Virus record (IMG/VR): IMGVR_UViG_3300043788_000069
Location: 1-35,872 of that record
Source: a virus
Strand: one strand, 5' to 3'
DNA length: 35,872 nucleotides
Positions within the stretch are counted from its first letter, which is position 1. Every line of letters starts with the position of its first letter. Of this stretch, positions 1 through 5,570 are shown piece after piece. A program made the translations under genes and the position numbers. The notes below the pieces were generated by a model. That model was given only the letters and a program-made list of their open reading frames with translations. It was not told the DNA's origin and ran no database searches.

Positions 1-92
1 AACAACGGCGGCGCACCCTCCCAACGCTCCGGATGCGCCTCCCTGTCACGCTCCACCGCCTTCACTAACCTCTCCGCCCACGTCAACGCCAT
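1..92 (-). CDS. Partial small early protein, cut by the window start
   Basis: An ATG at 90-92 opens a frame that runs off position 1, so only the first 30 residues are visible (MALTWAERLVKAV, then a charged stretch with EREAHPERW-like composition). It looks like an amphipathic, charged helix. It lies 4 bases after a short upstream frame and continues the direction of the minus-strand early operon, which supports it. The ribosome-binding site is weak. An in-frame upstream ATG at 153-155 would give a longer start. No function can be assigned. Confidence 0.45.
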   Translation of the reverse strand, partial: MALTWAERLVKAVERDREAHPERWEGAPPL

Positions 93-96
93 GAAC

Positions 97-174
97 TTAA
101 TCCCGCGAAATCCCTGAAAACTTTTTGGCGACAAGATCAAGGGGGCGCTGAGCATCACCCGCGGCGGCGGCCAT
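97..174 (-). CDS. Possible 25-residue early peptide
   Basis: A short frame starting MAAAAGDAQRPLDLVAKKF and ending just before the next start at 92. A TTG further upstream could extend it to about 40 residues. It fills the space between the 87-residue zinc-motif protein and the truncated gene at the window edge. Codon use is reasonable, but no clear Shine-Dalgarno is seen. It may not be real. Confidence 0.28.
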   Translation of the reverse strand: MAAAAGDAQRPLDLVAKKFSGISRD

Positions 175-215
175 TTGCCCGTGGTGAACTTCAGCGAGGG
201 GAGCGGATCGAGGGA

Positions 216-479
216 TCAATTCACTTCTGCCGGCTTGCGAGCGAAATCACCGCACCAATCAGAGGCTTGCACGAGAGGCCACGCGGTGCACTGCTGCCAT
301 TGGAGGACCGGTTGGCCCTGTGGATCAGGGACCATGCCGGCCTGCGCGAACACTTGAGGAACGCTGCGCCGGCACACAGTCACCTGAGTACGCTGCTCGA
401 TGTTGGTTATGGTGTCGAAAAAGCGACATTTCGAGCACGTGTTTGTCAGAGTCGATGGAAATAAAGTCTTTTCTGTCAT
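216..479 (-). CDS. Small Cys-rich phage protein (zinc-ribbon-like)
   Basis: This 87-residue protein has CSKCRFF at residues 16-22, a later CRR, a Pro-rich middle and a WPLV....DWCGDF ending. The pattern CxxCxFF...CRR...WP...DWCGxF recurs in small uncharacterised proteins of many temperate phages of Proteobacteria, and the four cysteines probably bind a metal. It is one of the last genes of the minus-strand early operon, in the position of lambda nin-region genes. The start is ATG with AGGA about 10 bases upstream. The function is unknown. Confidence 0.7.
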   Translation of the reverse strand: MTEKTLFPSTLTNTCSKCRFFDTITNIEQRTQVTVCRRSVPQVFAQAGMVPDPQGQPVLQWQQCTAWPLVQASDWCGDFARKPAEVN

Positions 480-531
480 GATGTTGGGTCCTAATGAGTC
501 GCTGATTGATACACAGCGCGTCGCGGTTTAA

Positions 532-1053
532 TCAGCCAAACAATCGCTCGTTAGCGGCATGAAACACGACGCTTTCTGCTTCCGTCCCGACTTCCTTAAG
601 CCACTGATTAGCGACTTCCTTGTCGAGAGTTGTCGTGGTGCGGCGCCATTCGTGGGAAGGTTTATGTGCTCGCCAGAGCGCTTTTGCGTTGGCATGCGGG
701 CTGATTTCGGTGAGGATGATTTCGCCGCGAGCGTGTTGCATGAGGAAGCGTGAGATGCGGCGTCTGCAGGCTTCCGGCAATCCTCCGCGGCCGCGGATGG
801 CGTTGCGGAGTTGTTGCAAGTTGAGTTTAAGTTCGCGTGCGAGTGGTCGCTTGCCGCCCTTTGGCAGTTTGAACCAGACGCGCCTTAAGCCTGCGATGCA
901 CATGAGGCGCGACAGCATTTCGTCACGATGGAGTGGCGGTGCGACCTCTTTGAGCAAACCAGCCCTACCCTGTCGCCGGCGCCAGTGCAGTCCATACCCG
1001 CGTGGCGCGCTCGATCCTGCGAGCGGCGCGCCAGTGTCAGGATTAAGCCTCAT
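532..1053 (-). CDS. Hypothetical basic early protein
   Basis: This is a 173-residue, Arg/Lys-rich protein without a recognised domain. The central part (RELKLNLQQLRNAIRGRGG, then EACRRRISRFL) looks helical and could bind nucleic acid; the C-terminus carries an EWRRTTTTLDKEVANQWLKEVG-like helix. Its ATG overlaps the TGA of the preceding 55-residue membrane protein by four bases (ATGA), indicating translational coupling. By position it is in the nin-like region after the replication genes. A late-gene regulator is one possibility, on position alone. Confidence 0.65.
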   Translation of the reverse strand: MRLNPDTGAPLAGSSAPRGYGLHWRRRQGRAGLLKEVAPPLHRDEMLSRLMCIAGLRRVWFKLPKGGKRPLARELKLNLQQLRNAIRGRGGLPEACRRRISRFLMQHARGEIILTEISPHANAKALWRAHKPSHEWRRTTTTLDKEVANQWLKEVGTEAESVVFHAANERLFG

Positions 1054-1217
1054 GGCCTGAGCCGCGTGTGAATGAGAACGCCTAAATACATCAGGAAGGT
1101 TTCTGGTTGGTTTGCGCCAAGCATCCAGCCGGCCACCAGCGCCACTGCCAGCGCGTAAACCGTATCGGCCACTTGTCTGCCGAACTTATACGCGACCGAT
1201 GTTTGATTAAGACTCAT
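1050..1217 (-). CDS. 55-residue single-pass membrane protein
   Basis: The frame starts ATG at 1215-1217 (MSLNQTSVAYKFGRQVADTV) and ends TGA at 1050-1052. Residues ~17-30 (TVYALAVALVAGWML) form a membrane segment and a second hydrophobic patch (TFLMYLGVLI) follows, so one or two passes are possible. It overlaps the end of the upstream 93-residue gene by 11 bases and shares ATGA with the downstream gene, a packing typical of real phage genes. The function is unknown. Confidence 0.6.
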   Translation of the reverse strand: MSLNQTSVAYKFGRQVADTVYALAVALVAGWMLGANQPETFLMYLGVLIHTRLRP

Positions 1218-1488
1218 CGTCGAGTTCTGCTTCCGCGGATTGAATTAAACCGGGCTTGATTGTTGGACAGCTGGCGACTGTAGCCAGGCGGAGCAACGCA
1301 ATCCACAGCGCGAAGTCTGGTGTCATCTTTTCGCATTGCATCCAGGGCGTCAGATCGAAAGCTTTCTGCCAGGTTGTTGGCTCGTTTGAATCGCAACGAG
1401 TTCGATCTGATGTGATTAAGAAACGCTCTATGCGCCACGCTGGGGCGCGCCAGGGCTTTAATCTTTTGATGTCGGTGACAGTAGGCAT
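1207..1488 (-). CDS. Hypothetical early protein, 93 aa
   Basis: Starts MPTVTDIKRLKPWRAPAWRI and contains ERFLITSDRTRCDSNEPTTWQKAFDLTPW, with an acidic end (AEAELDDES). No family was recognised. It lies 6 bases after the stop of no other gene but directly downstream of the 60-residue Cys protein (start 1677, stop 1495), and overlaps the 55-residue membrane gene downstream. Its place in the closely packed early operon and ordinary codon use support it as a gene. Confidence 0.6.
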   Translation of the reverse strand: MPTVTDIKRLKPWRAPAWRIERFLITSDRTRCDSNEPTTWQKAFDLTPWMQCEKMTPDFALWIALLRLATVASCPTIKPGLIQSAEAELDDES

Positions 1489-1494
1489 GGCGGT

Positions 1495-1677
1495 TTAAGT
1501 CGTCTCTGCGGCGAGCTTATGCGTTTCTGGCGTGAGTCCTGCGAGCCGATCGGCTTTCTGTTTCTTTGCAGCGTCTTTCGCGCACTGAACGCATATCCCG
1601 GTGCGCTTGTAGCGCATGCCATCGTGGCCGCGCTTGCAGGGATTGCCTTGGTACTTGTCAGCGCGCTTGATGAACAT
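1495..1677 (-). CDS. 60-residue protein with a Cys4-type zinc motif
   Basis: The upstream part of the same open frame is a shadow of its neighbour, so the ATG at 1675-1677 (MFIKRADKYQGNPCKRGHDG) is chosen. The core NPCKRGHDGMRYKRTGICVQC is a C-x2-G-H...C-x2-C knuckle like the zinc knuckles beside phage HNH endonucleases, but the HNH part is absent. A similar CPKGHPY...CRQC module is present at the C-terminus of the HNH protein at 12347. It overlaps the preceding gene by 20 bases. It probably binds nucleic acid. Confidence 0.6.
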   Translation of the reverse strand: MFIKRADKYQGNPCKRGHDGMRYKRTGICVQCAKDAAKKQKADRLAGLTPETHKLAAETT

Positions 1678-1846
1678 GTTCAGTATCCTCGGTAGGCTTT
1701 CCAACAGTGCCACTGGAGTGCCGCGCGCTGGGCTGGAGTGCCCGGATCTCCCATTGGCGGCGGGGCGTCCACAGAAACTCCAGCTCAAATAGGCTGTACT
1801 GCGGGAACCGCGTTTTCGCAACCTGAATCGCCTGTTCCACGTCCAA
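1658..1846 (-). pseudogene. Second half of a possibly frameshifted early gene
   Basis: In this frame the peptide LDVEQAIQVAKTRFPQYSLF followed by ELEFLW and QWEIRAL looks strongly protein-like, yet its only possible starts (TTG 1846, GTG 1840) have no Shine-Dalgarno. The 65-residue frame at 1785-1982 overlaps it and runs out into a less protein-like tail. Skipping one base next to the run of five T (minus strand, about 1842-1849) would join them into one protein of about 107 residues. It may be a +1 shift (real or a sequencing error) or two overlapping genes. Confidence 0.4.
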
Positions 1847-1982
1847 AAAGTTGGAAGCGAGTGTCGTCCAGGAGCCAGTCGGCGAGCTCGCGGTAGGTTT
1901 CTTGGCACGCATTGAGGGCGTATCGGCGCTGACAGACCGGAGGCCGGTCGTCGGGGTGACAGGTACACGGTCGTGCTTCCAT
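1785..1982 (-). CDS. Small Cys/His early protein, 65 aa (possibly frameshifted)
   Basis: Starts ATG at 1980-1982 behind a good AGGGGAG site. The N-terminus MEARPCTCHPDDRPPVCQRR then YALNACQETYRELADWLL resembles small phage proteins with a CxCHPDD...C motif followed by a short helix. The last 25 residues (FGRGTGDSGCENAVPAVQPI) look unlike a conserved protein, and the alternative frame continues better from about residue 46. The start is well supported; the C-terminal end is uncertain. Confidence 0.5.
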   Translation of the reverse strand: MEARPCTCHPDDRPPVCQRRYALNACQETYRELADWLLDDTRFQLFGRGTGDSGCENAVPAVQPI

Positions 1983-1992
1983 CGAGCTCCCC

Positions 1993-2238
1993 TCACAGGC
2001 AGTCGTTCAAGATCGCGGAGAACTCAGCATCCAAGATGCCGTGTGTCGCTCGATATTCGAGCTCTCGCTTGATCCCGGCGCAGCACAGACACGCGCGCCG
2101 GCCCTCTGGAAACTTGTCGGTATACGACAACCTCTTCGTAGTATTTTCGGCCTGACAGTACGTCCTGCCGCTGTCATCAATCTCGTGCACTCTGCCCTTA
2201 CGCTTGCGCACGATGTATGCGTACTTCTGTGTCTGCAC
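1993..2238 (-). CDS. Hypothetical early protein, 81 aa, with CxxC
   Basis: GTG start at 2236-2238 with GGAGGG 6-7 bases upstream. The sequence has a basic N-terminus (KYAYIVRKRKGRVHEID), a central Cys (TYCQAENTTKR) and CLCCAGIKRELEYR, giving a possible metal knuckle. It overlaps the helicase-loader-like gene by 41 bases. It is small, basic and likely nucleic-acid binding. No family was recognised. Confidence 0.6.
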   Translation of the reverse strand: MQTQKYAYIVRKRKGRVHEIDDSGRTYCQAENTTKRLSYTDKFPEGRRACLCCAGIKRELEYRATHGILDAEFSAILNDCL

Positions 2239-2659
2239 GTGGGCCCTCCGTCAAGTAGCGTTGGATCTTCGCCTCGATCTCGCCAGGCAACATTCCCTTC
2301 GCCGCACCGAGTTCTTGCACCTTTGGCCTGATCTGACGCAGCCATTCCTCAGGATCTAACTTACGTAACGCCTCAAGACGCAACGCGGACCGCTTGTCGT
2401 ACTCGGCCTTCACTTCGGACCACTGGGTGTCTACGGGCTGGTGGTCATCGCGCGGTCGCAGTTCGCGCGGTTTGGGAAAGAACTTCCCGTGTTTGATGTG
2501 CGATTCAGCTAGCGCTACGAAACTCGAGATCGAAACGTCTTTCAGCGCCTTCCAGTACGTCTGCACCAACGTGTCGGGCACCTCGTGATTAAAAGCCTCG
2601 CCGACGCGGTTCATCGTCTCCCGGAAAGCGTCGAAGTCAGTGCTGTACATCCGGCTCAT
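2198..2659 (-). CDS. Replicative helicase loader-like protein
   Basis: A 153-residue protein directly downstream of the replication initiator and overlapping it by 23 bases. The region FNHEVPDTLVQTYWKALKDV, SSFVALAESHIKHGKFFPKP matches the pattern of short phage helicase-loader/inhibitor proteins (helical bundle; a YW..L.D motif, then a FFPKP.EL signature). The C-terminus holds a charged helix (EWLRQIRPKVQELGAAKG). Known members bring the host DnaB-type helicase to the initiator-bound origin. The call rests on motif pattern and position, since no ATPase motifs are present as in DnaC types. Confidence 0.6.
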   Translation of the reverse strand: MSRMYSTDFDAFRETMNRVGEAFNHEVPDTLVQTYWKALKDVSISSFVALAESHIKHGKFFPKPRELRPRDDHQPVDTQWSEVKAEYDKRSALRLEALRKLDPEEWLRQIRPKVQELGAAKGMLPGEIEAKIQRYLTEGPRADTEVRIHRAQA

Positions 2660-3398
2660 CCGGTGGCGGGCGCCACGTCTGGACTGGTTTTTCTCTCACG
2701 GATGCGGTGGACTTGAGCGGGAAAAGTCCTTGCCATCCGTTCGCGATGGACTGCTCAACTACCGCAGACTGGCTAGTGCCGAATCCGGCCAGCTTCTGCT
2801 GGGCGGCCAGCAGTGAGGCTGGCTTGATCGGTTTGCGAATGTCGCTGCGGTAGACGATCCAGCGCTGCCATGCTTCGGGGTCCAACCCCTCCGCGATGGC
2901 TCTCGGATTGGTGCCCAAGGTTCGCGGGTTTTCACCAACCGAGGTCAAGCGCGCACGCGCGCTTCTTGGTTTCTTCTGTTCTGTATCTGTATCTGTATCT
3001 GTATCTGACTCTGAGGGGCGTAACGTTACGGTGCTGTTACGGGATGAGTTACGGGGTCCGTTACGGTTGCGGACTCTGAATCTGCGCATTCTTTCAGCAG
3101 CGGTCGGGTCAGTGCGGTCCGAAATGAACTGCCGTTTGTCCCAGTTCCGCGGTTGCCAATCCCCATCGATCAGTCCGATCGTCTCTAGACGCTGTCTGGT
3201 CTCCTGGAACGCCATGCCGTCGAGTCCGAGAATTTTCTTCAGCACCTCAATGCGAGCCTGCGGGTGCCCGAATTTTCGATCTAGTAAGCCAGCGCACTTC
3301 AGGCAGAGCACCATCACAAAGTGCCGCTGGTCATCGAAGGACAGGGACTGCGCTACCGGATCGGTAGCGAACTCCGCGTACATCCGAAACCATTGCAC
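2637..3398 (-). CDS. Phage replication initiator (lambda O-like)
   Basis: A 253-residue protein starting MQWFRMYAEFATDPVAQSLS. The N-terminal ~100 residues (WFRMY.EF..DP....L....QRHFVMVLCLKCAG...DWQPRNWDKRQFISD) are the winged-helix domain typical of DnaD/O-like phage initiators; then comes RMRRFRVRNRNGPRNSSRN and a low-complexity SDTDTDTDTE linker. The C-terminal part (WQRWIVYRSDIRKPIKPASL, QKLAGFG, VVEQSIANGWQGLFPL) is the domain that in this family contacts loader or helicase. The start is GTG at 3398; the only Shine-Dalgarno-like GAGGGGG lies inside a hairpin. The origin may be in or near this gene, as in lambda, but no iterons were identified. Confidence 0.8.
   Translation of the reverse strand: MQWFRMYAEFATDPVAQSLSFDDQRHFVMVLCLKCAGLLDRKFGHPQARIEVLKKILGLDGMAFQETRQRLETIGLIDGDWQPRNWDKRQFISDRTDPTAAERMRRFRVRNRNGPRNSSRNSTVTLRPSESDTDTDTDTEQKKPRSARARLTSVGENPRTLGTNPRAIAEGLDPEAWQRWIVYRSDIRKPIKPASLLAAQQKLAGFGTSQSAVVEQSIANGWQGLFPLKSTASVREKPVQTWRPPPDEPDVQH
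2981..3010 (+). repeat. Hexamer repeat (CTGTAT x4 plus CTGACT)
   Basis: Four perfect CTGTAT units and a fifth variant lie inside the replication initiator gene and encode its SDTDTDTDTE linker. The unit is a multiple of three, so copy-number change would lengthen or shorten the linker without shifting frame. Confidence 0.9.
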
Positions 3399-3406
3399 GG
3401 AAAGAA

Positions 3407-3433
3407 CGCCCCCTCTTAATGTCCGAGGGGGCG
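3407..3433 (-). promoter_or_regulatory. Stem-loop covering the initiator ribosome-binding site
   Basis: A perfect 9-bp inverted repeat (arms 3407-3415 and 3425-3433, 9-base loop) sits just upstream of the GTG start of the replication gene. On the minus strand the 3' arm reads GAGGGGGCG and is the only purine-rich Shine-Dalgarno candidate, ending about 10 bases before the GTG. The folded RNA would therefore hide the site. The arm is followed by TTCTTTCC, so it could also act as a terminator. Two further inverted repeats (3440-3446 with 3469-3475; 3483-3489 with 3496-3502) precede it in the same leader. Confidence 0.6.
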
Positions 3434-3528
3434 CAAGGTCCCCGCGTACGTCGAACGGTCGCTTACTTCGCGGGGAGGGGGACTTAAACTTGGCTGTTTA
3501 AGCAAAATTTTTTTCCCAATGTTAGGTG

Positions 3529-3804
3529 TTAGGCCCTAGCCTCTCGGTCGGTGTTCTTCGCGCGTGAACGACGCTTGCGCGTAGGTCTCCCGCGAGGGCG
3601 CATCGGCGCATTGAACGTGAGGAGCTGTGCGAAAGTGACTTCGTGGCCGACGTTACCGACCGCTGCCACAACAGCCGGCCAAGAATCTGAAGGGATCCGT
3701 CGGTGCTTCTTCCATTTGCGCACCGTGTCGGGCCTGACTCCCACCGCCTCGGCCATGGATTTTTGAGTGGGCCAGAGGCGGAATATGTCACTAAGCCCTT
3801 GCAT
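3529..3804 (-). CDS. Cro-like / YdaS-type HTH regulator
   Basis: A 91-residue basic protein starting MQGLSDIFRLWPTQKSMAEA. Residues ~8-45 form a compact helix-turn-helix (W.TQKSMAEAVGVRPDTVRKWKKHRRIP); the C-terminus is very basic (RPRGRPTRKRRSRAK). It is the first gene of the minus-strand replication operon and faces the repressor gene across 53 bases, which is the position of Cro. The likely role is a repressor at the shared operators. Its promoter has TTGACG and TATAAA boxes whose spacer is the operator. The GGTAGGA before the ATG is too close to be a normal ribosome-binding site. Confidence 0.75.
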   Translation of the reverse strand: MQGLSDIFRLWPTQKSMAEAVGVRPDTVRKWKKHRRIPSDSWPAVVAAVGNVGHEVTFAQLLTFNAPMRPRGRPTRKRRSRAKNTDREARA

Positions 3805-3857
3805 TCCTACCTTTTATACCGGATTGTTTATCCCGTCAATACGGGAAAATACATCCG
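3805..3857. promoter_or_regulatory. Divergent immunity promoters and operators
   Basis: Between the two regulators, the minus strand carries TTGACG (3834-3839) and TATAAA (3813-3818), whose 15-base spacer is GGATAAACAATCC plus GG. That 13-mer (3821-3833) recurs with one change next to the promoter at 4236. A second inverted repeat, TCCCGT-caat-ACGGGA (3831-3846), overlaps the -35 region. On the plus strand, TTGTTT (3824-3829) and AAATAC (3847-3852) are a weak promoter that would start transcription almost at the repressor ATG, so a leaderless transcript is possible. Confidence 0.65.
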
Positions 3858-4172
3858 ATGCAAGGGGGTTTAAGCCAGTTAACAATTCCGGGCATGGCAG
3901 CAGGACCAGGCCGACGGATAGGCACGCCGAGCGAGTACCGGAGCGCGATCATGAGGCGCACTCGGCTGGGGCGTGAGTCGCTAGGCTGGTCCCACGCGCA
4001 GATGGCAGCGAAGCTCAGCGAACTCGTGGGCCGGCATATCGCGGCCGACAGCTACCGCAAGTGGGAGACAGACGCCATGATGCCCCACGACGTGATCCTG
4101 CCCTTCTGCGACCTCATTAAAGTGCACCCCTACGAGTTCCTGGGCCGCCAGCGCCCTAGAAGCGCGGCCTAA
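3858..4172 (+). CDS. Short HTH repressor (CI-like, no peptidase domain)
   Basis: A 104-residue protein with an XRE-type helix-turn-helix from about residue 35 to 92: LGWSHAQMAAKLSELVG, then SYRKWE and the closing MPHDVILPFCDLIKVHPYEFL. It faces the Cro-like gene and starts the plus-strand arm, so it is the best candidate for the lysogeny repressor. It has no S24 LexA-like peptidase domain, so RecA-driven self-cleavage cannot be its induction route. The start is either ATG 3858 (possibly leaderless) or ATG 3894 (MAAGPGRR); neither has a strong Shine-Dalgarno. Its stop codon lies in a half operator (4167-4179). Confidence 0.7.
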   Translation: MQGGLSQLTIPGMAAGPGRRIGTPSEYRSAIMRRTRLGRESLGWSHAQMAAKLSELVGRHIAADSYRKWETDAMMPHDVILPFCDLIKVHPYEFLGRQRPRSAA

Positions 4173-4188
4173 ATAATCCAGCTTCTCG

Positions 4189-4208
4189 GATTGCCTTTCC
4201 GGGCAATC
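4189..4208 (+). terminator. Hairpin after the repressor gene
   Basis: A perfect 7-bp stem (GATTGCC at 4189-4195, GGCAATC at 4202-4208) with a 6-base loop follows the repressor stop by 17 bases and is trailed by TTTC. It could be a weak intrinsic terminator that separates the repressor message from the promoter at 4236. The U-tract is poor. Confidence 0.4.
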
Positions 4209-4222
4209 TTTCGGCTATGTTA

Positions 4223-4264
4223 GGATAAATAATCCTTGACAGCCGGATAGCTTTTCCCTACGCT
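4223..4264 (+). promoter_or_regulatory. Operator-controlled plus-strand promoter
   Basis: A perfect TTGACA box (4236-4241) with a 17-base spacer to TACGCT (4259-4264) lies ahead of the plus-strand operon starting at 4289. Directly against the -35 box is GGATAAATAATCC (4223-4235), which differs at one position from the 13-mer in the divergent control region. A repressor bound here would block RNA polymerase. This is probably the early promoter for recombination and integration genes, comparable in logic to lambda PL. Confidence 0.65.
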
Positions 4265-4288
4265 GAAGCCGATTCTTGGAGGACCCAC

Positions 4289-4597
4289 ATGTTCCGATGG
4301 TTTCAGAGCTGGCGCCTCAAGCGTTGGATCAAATCCGCAGGCGTCGACCCCGTCCGACTATTCACAGCGGAGGACGAACGTGCGCTTGTTCAAATTCTTG
4401 CGCTCCTGGCGTCTGAAAAGACACCGCAGCTGGCTGCGACGGAATCGAGTGATTCTGCCGCCGCCGGATCCGCGGACGAAGCGGAACACGACGGAAGCGG
4501 TTACCTAGATCCGAAGTGGGAGCCCGCGGAGCGGTACTGGTACTCGGACGACGAGTACTCCCAAGACGTGTGTGTCAAACGCTGGGGGCCGATATGA
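4289..4597 (+). CDS. Hypothetical early protein, 102 aa
   Basis: First gene after the operator-controlled promoter, with a good GGAGGA site 7 bases before ATG. The N-terminus MFRWFQSWRLKRWIK is a Trp/Arg-rich amphipathic helix; the rest is acidic and probably flexible (SSDSAAAGSADEAEHDGSG), ending YWYSDDEYSQDVC. By position it matches early-left genes of temperate phages, often host-takeover or antitermination proteins, but no family was recognised. It overlaps the next gene by ATGA. Confidence 0.65.
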   Translation: MFRWFQSWRLKRWIKSAGVDPVRLFTAEDERALVQILALLASEKTPQLAATESSDSAAAGSADEAEHDGSGYLDPKWEPAERYWYSDDEYSQDVCVKRWGPI

Positions 4598-4719
4598 GCG
4601 ACTGCCACGTCGTCTTCGCGCTGCTGATCGTTCTCAGCCTAGTCGCGTTTGCAGCGGCAGTGTCGGCCGTCGGCCTGGTTATGGACACGATCTCTCAGTG
4701 GCGCAAGGACCGCTGGTGA
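4594..4719 (+). CDS. 41-residue single-pass membrane protein
   Basis: Starts MSDCHVVFALLIVLSLVAF; residues ~6-28 are one long membrane helix, followed by a polar tail ISQWRKDRW. ATG overlaps the previous stop (ATGA) and its own stop overlaps the next GTG (GTGA), so all three are translationally coupled. The function is unknown. Confidence 0.6.
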   Translation: MSDCHVVFALLIVLSLVAFAAAVSAVGLVMDTISQWRKDRW

Positions 4720-4808
4720 TCTCCTGGTTTAAACGCTGGTGGCAGCGCTACACCGACCGGCGCGCAGTGAAGCGCTGGCTGCGAAGCGATCATCAGCCGA
4801 GGGATTAA
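4716..4808 (+). CDS. 30-residue Trp/Arg-rich peptide
   Basis: GTG start overlapping the upstream TGA. The sequence begins VISWFKRWWQRYTDRRAVKR and ends SDHQPRD. It resembles the Trp/Arg-rich N-terminus of the 102-residue protein two genes upstream (WFQSWRLKRW), which suggests a related amphipathic peptide. It sits 3 bases before the ERF gene. It could be a real small gene or only a coupling leader. Confidence 0.45.
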   Translation: MISWFKRWWQRYTDRRAVKRWLRSDHQPRD

Positions 4809-4811
4809 ATT

Positions 4812-5570
4812 ATGAGCGAACTTAAAGTGATCGACCAACGCGTCGGCCGCGATGTTCAAGTCGCGCCACCTCGAGACGTGACCACGATGGACCTCCTGCG
4901 CATCGCTACGAGCAAGGAGGTGGACCTAGATAGGCTCGAGAAGCTCATGGAGCTACACCGGGCAGAGCAGCGCGAACAGGCGCGAAGGGCTTATACGGAA
5001 GCCATGGCGGCATTCCACCTCGATGCGCCGGACCTCGTGAAGAACAAGCACGTTCAATTTAATACGTCCAAGGGCCGCATGGATTACTGGCACGCGACCC
5101 ACGATGAAGTCACCGGGAAGATCGGCGCTGCGCTCGCGAAGCACGGTCTATCCCACGCCTGGCGCACGAAACAGGACGCAGGAATGATCTACGTGACCTG
5201 CACCCTGACTCACGCGCTCGGCCACTCCGAGAACTTTGAGCTTTTCGGCAGCCCCGATGATTCGGGCCTGAAATCCCCGCTCCAAGCGGTCGCGAGCACC
5301 ATCACGTTCCTGCAGCGCTATACCCTTTTGGGCGCTACCGGCCTCTCAACCTCTGAGCAAAGAGACGCCGATGATGACGCAGCCGGTGGCTCACCCGATG
5401 AGCCAGTGCCCGAAGGATTCGAGAAGTGGCAGGCGGACATGGAAGCGGTGTCGGATGAGGGCATCGCGCGTCTCACAGAGGCGTGGGGTAAGTCTGCACC
5501 GGCATTCAGGCGCTACGTGGTCAAGTACCACGAGACGTGGTGGAACGAAGTGAAGGCGGGCGCAAAGTGA
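4812..5570 (+). CDS. erf: ERF-family single-strand annealing protein
   Basis: A 252-residue protein with the ERF core at residues ~40-185: the MAAFHLDAPDLVKNK helix, KIGAALAKHGLSHAW, VTCTLTHALGHSE, then SGLKSPLQAVASTITFLQRYTL, which is the signature GHSE...D.SG.K...QA..S...RYTL. ERF proteins coat single-stranded DNA and anneal homologous strands in phage recombination and genome circularisation. The C-terminal ~65 residues are an acidic linker plus a small helical region (EKWQADMEAVSDEGIARL) that may contact partners. It is coupled (GTGA) to the exonuclease downstream, forming a Red-like pair. Confidence 0.9.
   Translation: MSELKVIDQRVGRDVQVAPPRDVTTMDLLRIATSKEVDLDRLEKLMELHRAEQREQARRAYTEAMAAFHLDAPDLVKNKHVQFNTSKGRMDYWHATHDEVTGKIGAALAKHGLSHAWRTKQDAGMIYVTCTLTHALGHSENFELFGSPDDSGLKSPLQAVASTITFLQRYTLLGATGLSTSEQRDADDDAAGGSPDEPVPEGFEKWQADMEAVSDEGIARLTEAWGKSAPAFRRYVVKYHETWWNEVKAGAK

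Noticed and set aside
3407-3502. A CRISPR-like or iteron array in the leader between the two early genes.
   Set aside because: The repeats are three different inverted repeats, not direct repeats with spacers, and none recurs elsewhere in the window.
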